Shown here: piece by piece, positions 34,521-42,326 of the stretch | How positions within the stretch are numbered: position 1 is the stretch's first letter | How the letters are laid out: each line of letters opens with the position of its first letter | NCBI GenBank assembly: GCA_904418995.1 | Contig: CAJFQF010000003.1 | Location: forward strand, 186,001 to 250,000 | Length of the DNA: 64,000 nucleotides | From: Heritagella_A intestinalis | GTDB lineage: Bacteria > Bacillota > Clostridia > Oscillospirales > Acutalibacteraceae | Direction: 5' to 3' | Translations under genes and position numbers: made by a program | Notes under the pieces: model-generated | What the model was told of the DNA's origin: nothing | Database searches by the model: none | Seen by the model: only the letters and a program-made list of their open reading frames with translations

Positions 34521-36005
34521 TTAGGAGGCAGAGGGGGCCGGTTCGGCTTCCAGGCGTTCCAGTTCTTTCAGCTTATTCTGTAAGATGGTTACAGATTCCT
34601 CCCGGGAATACACCATATCCGTGTCCTTCAGGTATTCCAAAAAGTCGCGGATGGAATAGACAATGCTCTTTTCCCGGAAAATCACCGAATAAAGGCCAAA
34701 CACCGGGTGGGCCGAGGAACAGGAGAGCCGCTGCTCATCGGTGATGAACAGGGAGAGGAGCCGGGGCAGGGTCAGCTTCTGGCTGCGCACCAGATAGGGG
34801 GTGTAGTTCCCCTGTTCCACGCAGCGGAGCATCCGCCGGAGCAGCTCTGCCCGGGCGGAAACCGGCAGGGGCGTATAGAGGGCCTCGGGGATTTCCGAGG
34901 TTTTCCCGGTGGTTAAAAAGCGGTCTATCCCTTCCGGGGTAAAGAAAGAGGTGTTTTTCCGCTGGCTGTCCTCCAAGAGGGTAATCTGCTTTTGCCGGTC
35001 CGCAAAAAAGGAAAGGATTTGATCCCGGTTGGGCAGGTCCGGGAGCATATTCTGTTCAATCATATCCATGGTGTAGAAGAACCCCCAGCAGGGCTCAAAC
35101 TGGATGGAGTAGGTCATCTGCTTCTGAATCTCCGTCCAGCGGCTGGAATTCCAGAACCGGGACTGGGTGGTGTTTTCCAGCTCAAACAAGGGGGAGCAGG
35201 CCCCGCGGAATTCCTCGAATATCCGGCGGAAAAGGGCCACCGCCTGGGGCTGGGTGTAGAGGATGGCCTTTTCACAGTCCCGGGAGAGGGAAAACACCGC
35301 GTTTTTCCCCAGGATAAACCAGGGGAAAACAGAGGTGCGGCTGGATTGGGCGCTGATGGAATCGTAATAGAACCATCCGGAATACTGATAGGAGCCCAGC
35401 AGGAAGGGGAGCAGGGCCCGCATACACCGCAGGTTATAGTGCTGATTTTCCTGGGAGGGCTGATCCCGGTCGAAACAGACAATGTGCTCCAGCCGCAGCT
35501 TGGGGTTCATCAGGCAGTAGATTTGGATCTGGGAAATGGCCATGCAGTCCGGCTGGATGACAGCGCAGAGATGGGCCTCGGGAGCAGAGGTTTCTTCCGC
35601 CAGAAAGGACTGCAAAGCATCGGAAATGGCAATCCGCCCTTCCAGAGGCATGAGGTCCGGCAGCTCTTTGTGAGGGGGCCGGGGAGGGGAAGGCTTGGAG
35701 GGGATGGCCGGCGGCAGATACCGGTCGGCTTCCTCCAGCAAGTCCTTCACGGCCATGTGGCGGGAATAGACGGATTCCCCCATTTTGGAGATTTCATAAG
35801 CGTCCCGCAAAGAACTGCTCTCTGCGGGGGTCAGCATCAGGGCCTCCGCCAGGCGGAGGAGGATGGAATACTCTTTGGGCAGGCGCTCGCCGCTGAGCAT
35901 TTTTTGGATGTAACTTCTCTCCACGCCGCTGAGCCGTGAGAGGGTTGCGACTTTCATGCTGGCATTCTCCACATATCCGCACAGCTTTTGCGAAAAAATG
36001 GACAT
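34521..36005 (-). CDS. HTH (XRE-type) regulator with large C-terminal domain
   Basis: A 494-residue protein. Residues about 14-60 (KVATLSRLSGVERSYIQKML and following) form an XRE/Cro-type helix-turn-helix; residues about 90-125 are a Pro-rich linker; the remaining 370 residues are a soluble domain of unknown fold with no enzyme motif I can name. Such HTH plus long-effector proteins recur in gut Clostridia, with unknown ligands. It is divergent from the YhfC-like gene, with back-to-back promoters 36037-36142, so that gene is a possible target. AGGAGGAG precedes its ATG. Confidence 0.82.
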   Translation of the reverse strand: MSIFSQKLCGYVENASMKVATLSRLSGVERSYIQKMLSGERLPKEYSILLRLAEALMLTPAESSSLRDAYEISKMGESVYSRHMAVKDLLEEADRYLPPAIPSKPSPPRPPHKELPDLMPLEGRIAISDALQSFLAEETSAPEAHLCAVIQPDCMAISQIQIYCLMNPKLRLEHIVCFDRDQPSQENQHYNLRCMRALLPFLLGSYQYSGWFYYDSISAQSSRTSVFPWFILGKNAVFSLSRDCEKAILYTQPQAVALFRRIFEEFRGACSPLFELENTTQSRFWNSSRWTEIQKQMTYSIQFEPCWGFFYTMDMIEQNMLPDLPNRDQILSFFADRQKQITLLEDSQRKNTSFFTPEGIDRFLTTGKTSEIPEALYTPLPVSARAELLRRMLRCVEQGNYTPYLVRSQKLTLPRLLSLFITDEQRLSCSSAHPVFGLYSVIFREKSIVYSIRDFLEYLKDTDMVYSREESVTILQNKLKELERLEAEPAPSAS

Positions 36006-36036
36006 AAGGGGCTCCTCCTATGTAGTTTTTGGTTCC

Positions 36037-36065
36037 ATTATAGCAAAAAAACGCTCATAGTGAAA
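36037..36065 (-). promoter_or_regulatory. Promoter of the HTH regulator
   Basis: On the minus strand TTTCAC, 17-nt spacer, consensus TATAAT; about 30 nt before the start codon. Confidence 0.7.
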
Positions 36066-36112
36066 CCCCGGAATTCCCGAAAAGGAGAAAATACTTTTTT
36101 CCCGCCTTTTAT

Positions 36113-36142
36113 TCGACAAACCCCCGTCCTCTATGGTATAAT
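36113..36142 (+). promoter_or_regulatory. Promoter of the YhfC-like gene
   Basis: TCGACA (36113-36118), 18-nt spacer, consensus TATAAT (36137-36142). It faces away from the HTH gene promoter. Confidence 0.72.
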
Positions 36143-36234
36143 AAAGTTCAGTGTTCCCAGGCCAGGCAGGCCGGGGAGCCGCCTGAATTTTTTGTGCCGG
36201 CCTGTCCGGCCAAACCGGGAGGTATTTGCAGTCA

Positions 36235-37059
36235 ATGGTTTCAACAGTTACCGTAATGGGGATGGTCTTCACCATGCTGGTGTGTACGGTTGCCCCGCTT
36301 TTGACACTGGCGTTTCTCAAGTCCCGCAAGCGTGCGCCGATCCTTTATTTTGTCATCGGCGTTGTCATGCACCTGCTGTTCGTGATGGTGGCGGAGCGGT
36401 TTTTTCTGGATTTGCTCCTGGCGTCGGCGCCGGGGATTGCCCAGGACCCGGTTTTGCGCAGCTTTTTGGAAGCGCTCTTCGTTCTGGTATTTGAGGGCGG
36501 GGAATTTGCCCTGATCCTCCATATTTTCCGGGAGAATATCGTCCGAGGGTCCCGGCCGTTGCAGTTTGCGGCGGGCCACAGCTTTTCCAATGCCGTTCTC
36601 TCCTCCGGCCTGAGCAATATCACCTATTTCACCGTGGCCAACATGGTGAGCACTCAGGGAAGGGAGTTCATGACCCAGGGCCTTTCCGGAGCGGAGCTGG
36701 ACTCTATGAACAGTATGCTGGACTATGTCCAGGGGGACTTTTTGCCCTTCTATCTGGACGGCGTGAACCAGCTTTCCATGATGTTTCTGTATGGCTGCCT
36801 GGCCGTGCTTTTGTGGATGGCCATGTCCTCCCGACTGCCCCGGTGGTGGGCCGCCGTTGCCCTGGGGGCCTTTTTCCTCCAGCGGCTGGTGCTGTCCCTG
36901 GGAAACAACGGCGCCCTGTCGCCCCTTTGGATGGTTTCGGCCATTGCCCTGGGGCTTATGATTATCGCGGTGGTGGTCACCCGTCAGATTTATCTGAAAA
37001 AGGAAGGAAGGCATTCGGATATGGAGGATCGGGTCCGCCGCCTTCCCATGCGCCACTAA
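36235..37059 (+). CDS. Polytopic membrane protein, YhfC-like (putative intramembrane protease family)
   Basis: A 274-residue protein with seven to eight TM helices. Conserved-looking polar residues within membrane segments (VFEGGEFALIL about 85-95, AAGHSFSNAVLSSG about 110-123) resemble the Glu/His arrangement of YhfC/CPBP proteins, so I tentatively place it there; catalytic activity is not shown. ATG 36235 has GGGAGG 12 nt upstream; TTG at 36226 is only 3 nt from it. Divergent from the HTH gene. Confidence 0.65.
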   Translation: MVSTVTVMGMVFTMLVCTVAPLLTLAFLKSRKRAPILYFVIGVVMHLLFVMVAERFFLDLLLASAPGIAQDPVLRSFLEALFVLVFEGGEFALILHIFRENIVRGSRPLQFAAGHSFSNAVLSSGLSNITYFTVANMVSTQGREFMTQGLSGAELDSMNSMLDYVQGDFLPFYLDGVNQLSMMFLYGCLAVLLWMAMSSRLPRWWAAVALGAFFLQRLVLSLGNNGALSPLWMVSAIALGLMIIAVVVTRQIYLKKEGRHSDMEDRVRRLPMRH

Positions 37060-37067
37060 GGCCTGAC

Positions 37068-37096
37068 TTGCGGAAAAACAGCGCCTGTGGTATACT
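37068..37096 (+). promoter_or_regulatory. Promoter of miaB-ylbF
   Basis: TTGCGG (37068-37073), 17-nt spacer, TATACT (37091-37096). Confidence 0.75.
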
Positions 37097-37153
37097 GATA
37101 AAATCCGCTTCAAAGAGGAAAAAGCACGGAAATCCGCGAAGGGAGGACCCGAT

Positions 37154-38572
37154 TTGACAGAACAGACCCAGTGGGACCGGCAGGAGCAGGCCCGCTATAT
37201 GGCCGATGTGGCCCAGATGATGCAGGTGCGGGCCAGAGGGGAGATGCCCCTGGCCTTGGTGCGCACCTACGGCTGCCAGCAGAATGTGGCGGACGGGGAG
37301 AAAATCAAGGGAATGCTGGAGCAGATGGGCTTCGGCTTTACCGACAAGGAGGAGGAGGCCGACTTCATCCTCTTCAATACCTGTGCCGTGCGGGAGCACG
37401 CCGAGGACCGGATTTACGGCAATGTGGGGGCTTTGAAGAACGTCAAGCGCCGGCACCCCTCTCTGATTATCGCCCTGTGCGGCTGCATGATGGAGCAGGA
37501 ACACGTGGCGGAGCGTATCCGCAAGAGCTTCCCCTTTGTAAACCTGGTGTTCGGTACCCATGTGATTCACCGGTTCCCCCAGCTTCTCCGGGAGGTGCTG
37601 GTGGACAGCCATCGGGTGTTCGCCCGGGGGGACGACAGTGAGGACAAAAAGATTATCGAGGGCATCCCGGTACACCGGGACGGGAATTTCCGGGCCTGGC
37701 TCACGGTGATGTACGGCTGCGATAATTTCTGTTCTTATTGCGTGGTGCCCTATGTCCGGGGCCGGGAGCGCAGCCGGGAGCCGGAAGCCATCGAACGGGA
37801 ATTCCGGGAGCTGGTGGCCGCCGGTTACAAGGAGATTACCCTTTTAGGGCAGAACGTCAACTCCTATGGCAAGGGGCTGGAGCACCCCATTTCCTTTGCG
37901 GAGCTGCTCCGCCGCCTGGACGCGGTGGAGGGGGATTACCGCATCCGGTTTATGACCTCCCACCCCAAGGACGCCACCCGGGAGATGATCGATGTCATCG
38001 CCGGGAGCCAGCATATCTGCCACCACCTGCATTTGCCCTTCCAGTCCGGCAACGACCGGATCATAAAAGAGATGAACCGCCGGTATGACCGGAAGAAATA
38101 TTTGGAGCTCATCGCCTATTGCAAGGAGAAAATGCCTGATGTTTCCCTGACCTCGGATATTATTGTGGGCTTCCCTGGGGAAACCTATGAGGAGTTCCGG
38201 GATACGGTCTCCCTCATCGAGGAAGTGGAGTTCACCTCCCTGTTCACCTTTATCTACTCTCCCCGGGTGGGCACCGTGGCGGCCAAAATGCCGGACCCGG
38301 TCCCCTATGAGGAGAAATCCCGGTGGTTTACCGAGCTGCTCAAAGCCCAGGAGGCCATCGCCGCCCGGCGCTGCGCCGCCATGGTGGGCCGGGAAGAGCG
38401 GGTGCTGGTGGAGGAAATGAACCCCCGCACCGGCTTGCTGGCCGGGCGCACCGAGGGCAGCGTCATTGTGGAGTTCCCCGGGGAGGCTTCCCAGGTAGGG
38501 GAGTTTGCCAATGTGCGCATTACCGCCGCGAAAAACTGGATTTTGCAGGGAGAATTGCTCCCAGAGAAATAA
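37154..38572 (+). CDS. miaB: tRNA-2-methylthio-N6-dimethylallyladenosine synthase
   Basis: A 472-residue radical-SAM methylthiotransferase that adds the 2-methylthio group to i6A37 of tRNA. N-terminal UPF0004 domain with the three cluster Cys (TYGCQQNVAD, FNTCAVREHAEDR, CGCMMEQ), radical-SAM motif GCDNFCSYCVVPYVRGRERS, and C-terminal TRAM domain. The extra about 35 N-terminal residues are usual in Firmicutes. TTG 37154 has GGGAGG 7 nt upstream. It works after MiaA, whose gene is also in this window (44411), and it is paired with ylbF as in B. subtilis ymcB-ymcA. Confidence 0.95.
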   Translation: MTEQTQWDRQEQARYMADVAQMMQVRARGEMPLALVRTYGCQQNVADGEKIKGMLEQMGFGFTDKEEEADFILFNTCAVREHAEDRIYGNVGALKNVKRRHPSLIIALCGCMMEQEHVAERIRKSFPFVNLVFGTHVIHRFPQLLREVLVDSHRVFARGDDSEDKKIIEGIPVHRDGNFRAWLTVMYGCDNFCSYCVVPYVRGRERSREPEAIEREFRELVAAGYKEITLLGQNVNSYGKGLEHPISFAELLRRLDAVEGDYRIRFMTSHPKDATREMIDVIAGSQHICHHLHLPFQSGNDRIIKEMNRRYDRKKYLELIAYCKEKMPDVSLTSDIIVGFPGETYEEFRDTVSLIEEVEFTSLFTFIYSPRVGTVAAKMPDPVPYEEKSRWFTELLKAQEAIAARRCAAMVGREERVLVEEMNPRTGLLAGRTEGSVIVEFPGEASQVGEFANVRITAAKNWILQGELLPEK

Positions 38573-38597
38573 AAAAACAAAACGGAGGAATTTCAAC

Positions 38598-39002
38598 ATG
38601 GATATCATCGAACTCACCCGCCAGCTGGGCAAGGAAATTCAAAAGGACGACCGCTATCTGAATATGCATCTGGCCAGCCAGAACTGCGAGGACGACCAGC
38701 AGCTCCAGGACCTGATCGGGGATTTTAACCTGAAGCGCCTGGCCATCAACAACGAGGCTTCCGGCGAGAACCCCGACGAGGAGAAGCTCCATGCCCTCAA
38801 CGAGGAGCTGCGCCACATCTACGCCCAGATTATGCAGAACCCCAACATGACCGCTTACAATGTGGCTAAAGAGGAAATGGACGGCCTCATGCGCCGGGTT
38901 ACCGCTATCATCACTAAGTCTGTGGAGGGCGAGGACCCCGACACTGCGGACTATGAGGAGTCCTGCTCCGGGAGCTGCGCTTCCTGCGCCGGCTGCCACT
39001 AA
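38598..39002 (+). CDS. YlbF/YmcA family protein with Cys-rich C-terminus
   Basis: A 134-residue helical protein. LTRQLGKEIQKDDRYLNMHLA and the later AYNVAKEEMDGLMRRVTAII match the YlbF/YmcA (Com_YlbF) family. In Bacillus these proteins form a complex with YaaT that binds Fe-S clusters and steers RNase Y and sporulation/competence. The C-terminus SCSGSCASCAGCH has four Cys, a likely metal or Fe-S ligand set. 25 nt after miaB with its own SD (ACGGAGGAA). Confidence 0.88.
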   Translation: MDIIELTRQLGKEIQKDDRYLNMHLASQNCEDDQQLQDLIGDFNLKRLAINNEASGENPDEEKLHALNEELRHIYAQIMQNPNMTAYNVAKEEMDGLMRRVTAIITKSVEGEDPDTADYEESCSGSCASCAGCH

Positions 39003-39020
39003 TGTAAAGAACCACAAACT

Positions 39021-39091
39021 GCGCGCCGGCTTTCGGGGGCTGCGGCGGGGGCATCCCTTGACCGGTCCTTGGGGCCGGCGCGCGTTTTTTT
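39021..39091 (+). terminator. Terminator of miaB-ylbF
   Basis: GCGCGCCGGC (39021-39030) pairs with GCCGGCGCGC (39074-39083) around a 43-nt GC-rich loop, followed by seven T residues. Confidence 0.75.
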
Positions 39092-39162
39092 CGGGCAAAA
39101 TGCCTTAACTGCTGACTGCGGCAGCGCAGGGCCGGCAGAGTTTATAGATGGAGTGCGAGTGA

Positions 39163-41799
39163 ATGGCTGACCTTTCCCCTATGATGAAACAGTATTTCCA
39201 GATAAAAGAGCAGAACCCGGATACCCTGCTGTTCTTCCGTCTGGGAGACTTTTACGAGATGTTTTTTGAAGATGCGAAGATTGCGTCCCGGGAGCTGGAT
39301 CTGACCCTTACCGGCCGGGACTGCGGCCTGGAAGAGCGGGCGCCCATGTGCGGCGTGCCCTTCCACAGCTATGAAAATTACCTGGCCCGGCTGGTGGCCA
39401 AGGGCTATAAAGTGGCCATTTGCGAGCAGATGGAGGACCCGGCCACCGCCAAGGGCCTGGTGAAGCGGGACGTCATCCGGGTGGTGACCCCGGGGACCAT
39501 CCTGGAAAACAGTATGCTGGACGAGGGAAAGAACAACTATCTGGCCTCCGTTTACCTGCAAAACGGCCAGGCGGGCATCTGCTTTGCCGATGTTTCCACC
39601 GGCAGCTTGCAGGCCACCCTCCTCACCGATGCCGACCGGGAGCTGGAACAGCTCATTGAGGAGGAGTTTTCCCGGTTCTCTCCCCGGGAGATTCTGCTGA
39701 ATCCCCCGGCCCTGGACTGCAAAGACCTGCCGAACTTTATCCGGGAGCGGCTTTCCGCCTCGCTGGAGTGCCTTTCCCAGGAAGAATGCGACTGGGATTC
39801 CTGCCGCAGCCGGGTATTGGAGCAGTTCCATGTGAGCAGCGAAAAAGCCCTGGGTAAGGCAGGAGACGCCCTGGTGCTGGGGGCTGTGGGACAGCTCTTA
39901 TATTACCTGCAAAGGACCCAGCGGGGCGGCCTGGAACGGCTGGAAAAAATCGAATACTATGAGAAGGGGAAATTCCTGCGGCTGGACTTAAACGCCCGGC
40001 GGAACCTGGAATTGACGGAGACCATGCGCACCAAGGAGAAGAGGGGCTCCCTTTTGTGGGTGCTGGACAAGACCCGCACCGCCATGGGCAAGCGGCAGCT
40101 CCGCTCCTGGCTGGAACGGCCCCTTTTGAGCCCGGGGCTCATCAGCCGCCGGCTTAACGCCGTAGAGGAGCTGACCCAGGCTCCCATGCTTCTGGACGAC
40201 ATCGGGGAGCAGCTCAGCGGGATGCAGGACTTGGAGCGGATTATGAGCCGCATTGTCTACGGCTCCGCCAATGGCCGGGAGCTCCGGGCCCTGTGGTCTG
40301 CCCTGTGCCGGCTGCCGGCGCTGAAGGAGCAGGTGGGCCAGGCCCAGTCGGAATTTTTGCAGAAGGTGTTCCGCCAGATAGACCCCATGGAGGACGTGTG
40401 CAGCCTCATTGACCGGGCCGTGGTGGAGGAACCGCCCTTTTCCATACGGGAAGGGGGTATTATCCGGCCGGGGTACTCCCAAGAGCTGGACCAAATCCGC
40501 GACGATATGACCGGCGGCAAGGACTTGCTGGCCTCGGTGGAATCCCGGGAGCGGGAGCGCACCGGCATCCCCAAGCTGAAGGTGGGCTATAACCGGGTGT
40601 TCGGCTATTATATCGAGGTGACCAACTCCTACAAGGACCAGGTGCCCGAGGAATACATACGCAAGCAGACCCTGGCCAACTGCGAGCGCTATATCACCCC
40701 GGAGCTCAAAGAGCTGGAAAGCCGCATTCTGGGGGCCAGCGACCGGGCGGTGCAGATGGAAAGCCGGCTCTTTGAAGAGCTGCGCCAAAAAATCGCCGGG
40801 GAAACCGGCCGCATCCAGCAGACGGCCCGGGCCGTGGCGGCCCTGGATGTCATCGTCTCCTTTGCCCAGGTGTCCATCCAGCGGGACTATGTGCGGCCTA
40901 CGGTGAACGTCAGCGGCCGGCTTTATCTCAAGGACAGCCGCCATCCCGTGGTGGAGGCGCTGCTCAACGGGGCGCCCTTTGTGCCCAACGACGTGGAAAT
41001 GGACATGAACCAGAACCGGGTGGCCATTATCACCGGCCCCAATATGGCGGGCAAATCCACCTATATGCGCCAGATTGCCCTGATTGTCCTCATGGCCCAG
41101 ATTGGCTGCTTTGTGCCGGCGGCCTCGGCGGAAATCGGCATTGTAGACGGCATTTACACCCGGGTGGGGGCCTCCGACGACCTGGCGGCAGGCCAGTCCA
41201 CCTTTATGGTGGAGATGACAGAGGTGGCGGAGATTCTCCGTCACGCCACCGCCAACAGCTTGCTGGTGTTGGATGAAATCGGCCGGGGCACCTCCACCTT
41301 TGACGGCATGAGCATTGCCAGGGCTGTGCTGGAATATGTGGCCGACCCCAAGCAGCTGGGGGCCAAGACCCTGTTCGCCACCCACTACCACGAGCTGACG
41401 GAGCTGGAAGACCAGCTCACCGGGGTGAAGAATTTCAGCATCGCCGTGAAAAAGCGTGGGGACGACATCACCTTCCTGCGGCGCATTGTCCGGGGCGGGG
41501 CGGACGACAGCTTCGGCGTGGAAGTGGCCAAGCTGGCCGGGGTACCCGATAAGATTATCCGCCGGGCCCGGCAGATTTTAAAAGAGCTGGAATCCGGTGC
41601 TGCGGTATCTCCGGCTGGGAAAAAGGGAAAGCAGGAGATGGCAGAGGAATCCCCGGCCCAGATGGTCATGCTGGAAACCGCTCCCCAGGGGGAGGTGCTC
41701 CGGCGGCTGCGGCAGCTGGATGTGAACACCCTGACCCCCATTGAGTGTATGAATGAATTGTTTGCGCTGGCCAAGCTGGCCCGGGAGGAATCCACATGA
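39163..41799 (+). CDS. mutS: DNA mismatch repair protein MutS
   Basis: An 878-residue mismatch-recognition ATPase. Mismatch-binding Phe-x-Glu in RLGDFYEMFFEDA, connector and lever domains, clamp, then the ABC-type ATPase with Walker A GPNMAGKSTYM (about 625), DEIGRGTSTFDG signature/Walker B and ATHYHEL. The C-terminal end has the usual linker to a dimer helix. First gene of the mutS-GNAT-mutL-miaA-... run; 4-nt overlap with the next gene. Confidence 0.97.
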   Translation: MADLSPMMKQYFQIKEQNPDTLLFFRLGDFYEMFFEDAKIASRELDLTLTGRDCGLEERAPMCGVPFHSYENYLARLVAKGYKVAICEQMEDPATAKGLVKRDVIRVVTPGTILENSMLDEGKNNYLASVYLQNGQAGICFADVSTGSLQATLLTDADRELEQLIEEEFSRFSPREILLNPPALDCKDLPNFIRERLSASLECLSQEECDWDSCRSRVLEQFHVSSEKALGKAGDALVLGAVGQLLYYLQRTQRGGLERLEKIEYYEKGKFLRLDLNARRNLELTETMRTKEKRGSLLWVLDKTRTAMGKRQLRSWLERPLLSPGLISRRLNAVEELTQAPMLLDDIGEQLSGMQDLERIMSRIVYGSANGRELRALWSALCRLPALKEQVGQAQSEFLQKVFRQIDPMEDVCSLIDRAVVEEPPFSIREGGIIRPGYSQELDQIRDDMTGGKDLLASVESRERERTGIPKLKVGYNRVFGYYIEVTNSYKDQVPEEYIRKQTLANCERYITPELKELESRILGASDRAVQMESRLFEELRQKIAGETGRIQQTARAVAALDVIVSFAQVSIQRDYVRPTVNVSGRLYLKDSRHPVVEALLNGAPFVPNDVEMDMNQNRVAIITGPNMAGKSTYMRQIALIVLMAQIGCFVPAASAEIGIVDGIYTRVGASDDLAAGQSTFMVEMTEVAEILRHATANSLLVLDEIGRGTSTFDGMSIARAVLEYVADPKQLGAKTLFATHYHELTELEDQLTGVKNFSIAVKKRGDDITFLRRIVRGGADDSFGVEVAKLAGVPDKIIRRARQILKELESGAAVSPAGKKGKQEMAEESPAQMVMLETAPQGEVLRRLRQLDVNTLTPIECMNELFALAKLAREEST

Positions 41800-42293
41800 A
41801 CCGAGAATTTGTAAAAGCAGACACCGAGAAGGATAAGGCCCGGTTTTTGCAGGTGCTGGAAAGCGCCAACCAGCGCACCGCGGAGAAAGGGGAAGCCCAG
41901 TGGCTGCCCTGCCATTTGACGGCGGAGGCTGTGTTCGGTGAGGGCGTGGAGCCCTGGATGCTCCTGGAAGAGGGCGTTCCGGCGGCAGTGGTGCTCCTGG
42001 TGCAGGAGGACCCCGTCTTCTGGCCGGACAAGGCCGGGGAAAAGGCCCTGTACATTCACCGGCTGGCGGTAGCCAAGGGCTTTGAGGGCCGGGGCCTGGC
42101 CCATGGGGTGCTGGATTTCGCCGCATCCTACGCCCGAAAGCTGGGAATCCCCCTTTTGCGGCTGGACTGCAAGGCCGACCGGCAAAAGCTGCGTCAGGTG
42201 TACGAAGCCTGGGGGTTCCGGTTTGTGGATTTGGTGGAAGCGGACGTGCCGGGAGAGCACCTGTGCAACGCCCGGTATGAATTTACGCTGTAA
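41796..42293 (+). CDS. GNAT family N-acetyltransferase
   Basis: A 165-residue acetyl-CoA-dependent transferase. The acetyl-CoA loop is AVAKGFEGRGLAHGVLDFA (about residues 90-108), followed by the LLRLDCKADRQKLRQVYEAWGF C-terminal motif. Substrate unknown. It is inserted between mutS and mutL with a 4-nt start/stop overlap (ATGA), so it is coupled to mutS translation; whether it has a role in repair is not known. Confidence 0.88.
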   Translation: MNREFVKADTEKDKARFLQVLESANQRTAEKGEAQWLPCHLTAEAVFGEGVEPWMLLEEGVPAAVVLLVQEDPVFWPDKAGEKALYIHRLAVAKGFEGRGLAHGVLDFAASYARKLGIPLLRLDCKADRQKLRQVYEAWGFRFVDLVEADVPGEHLCNARYEFTL

Positions 42294-42326
42294 GAAGCCT
42301 GAAGCTGCGGGAAAGGAGTGAAAACC

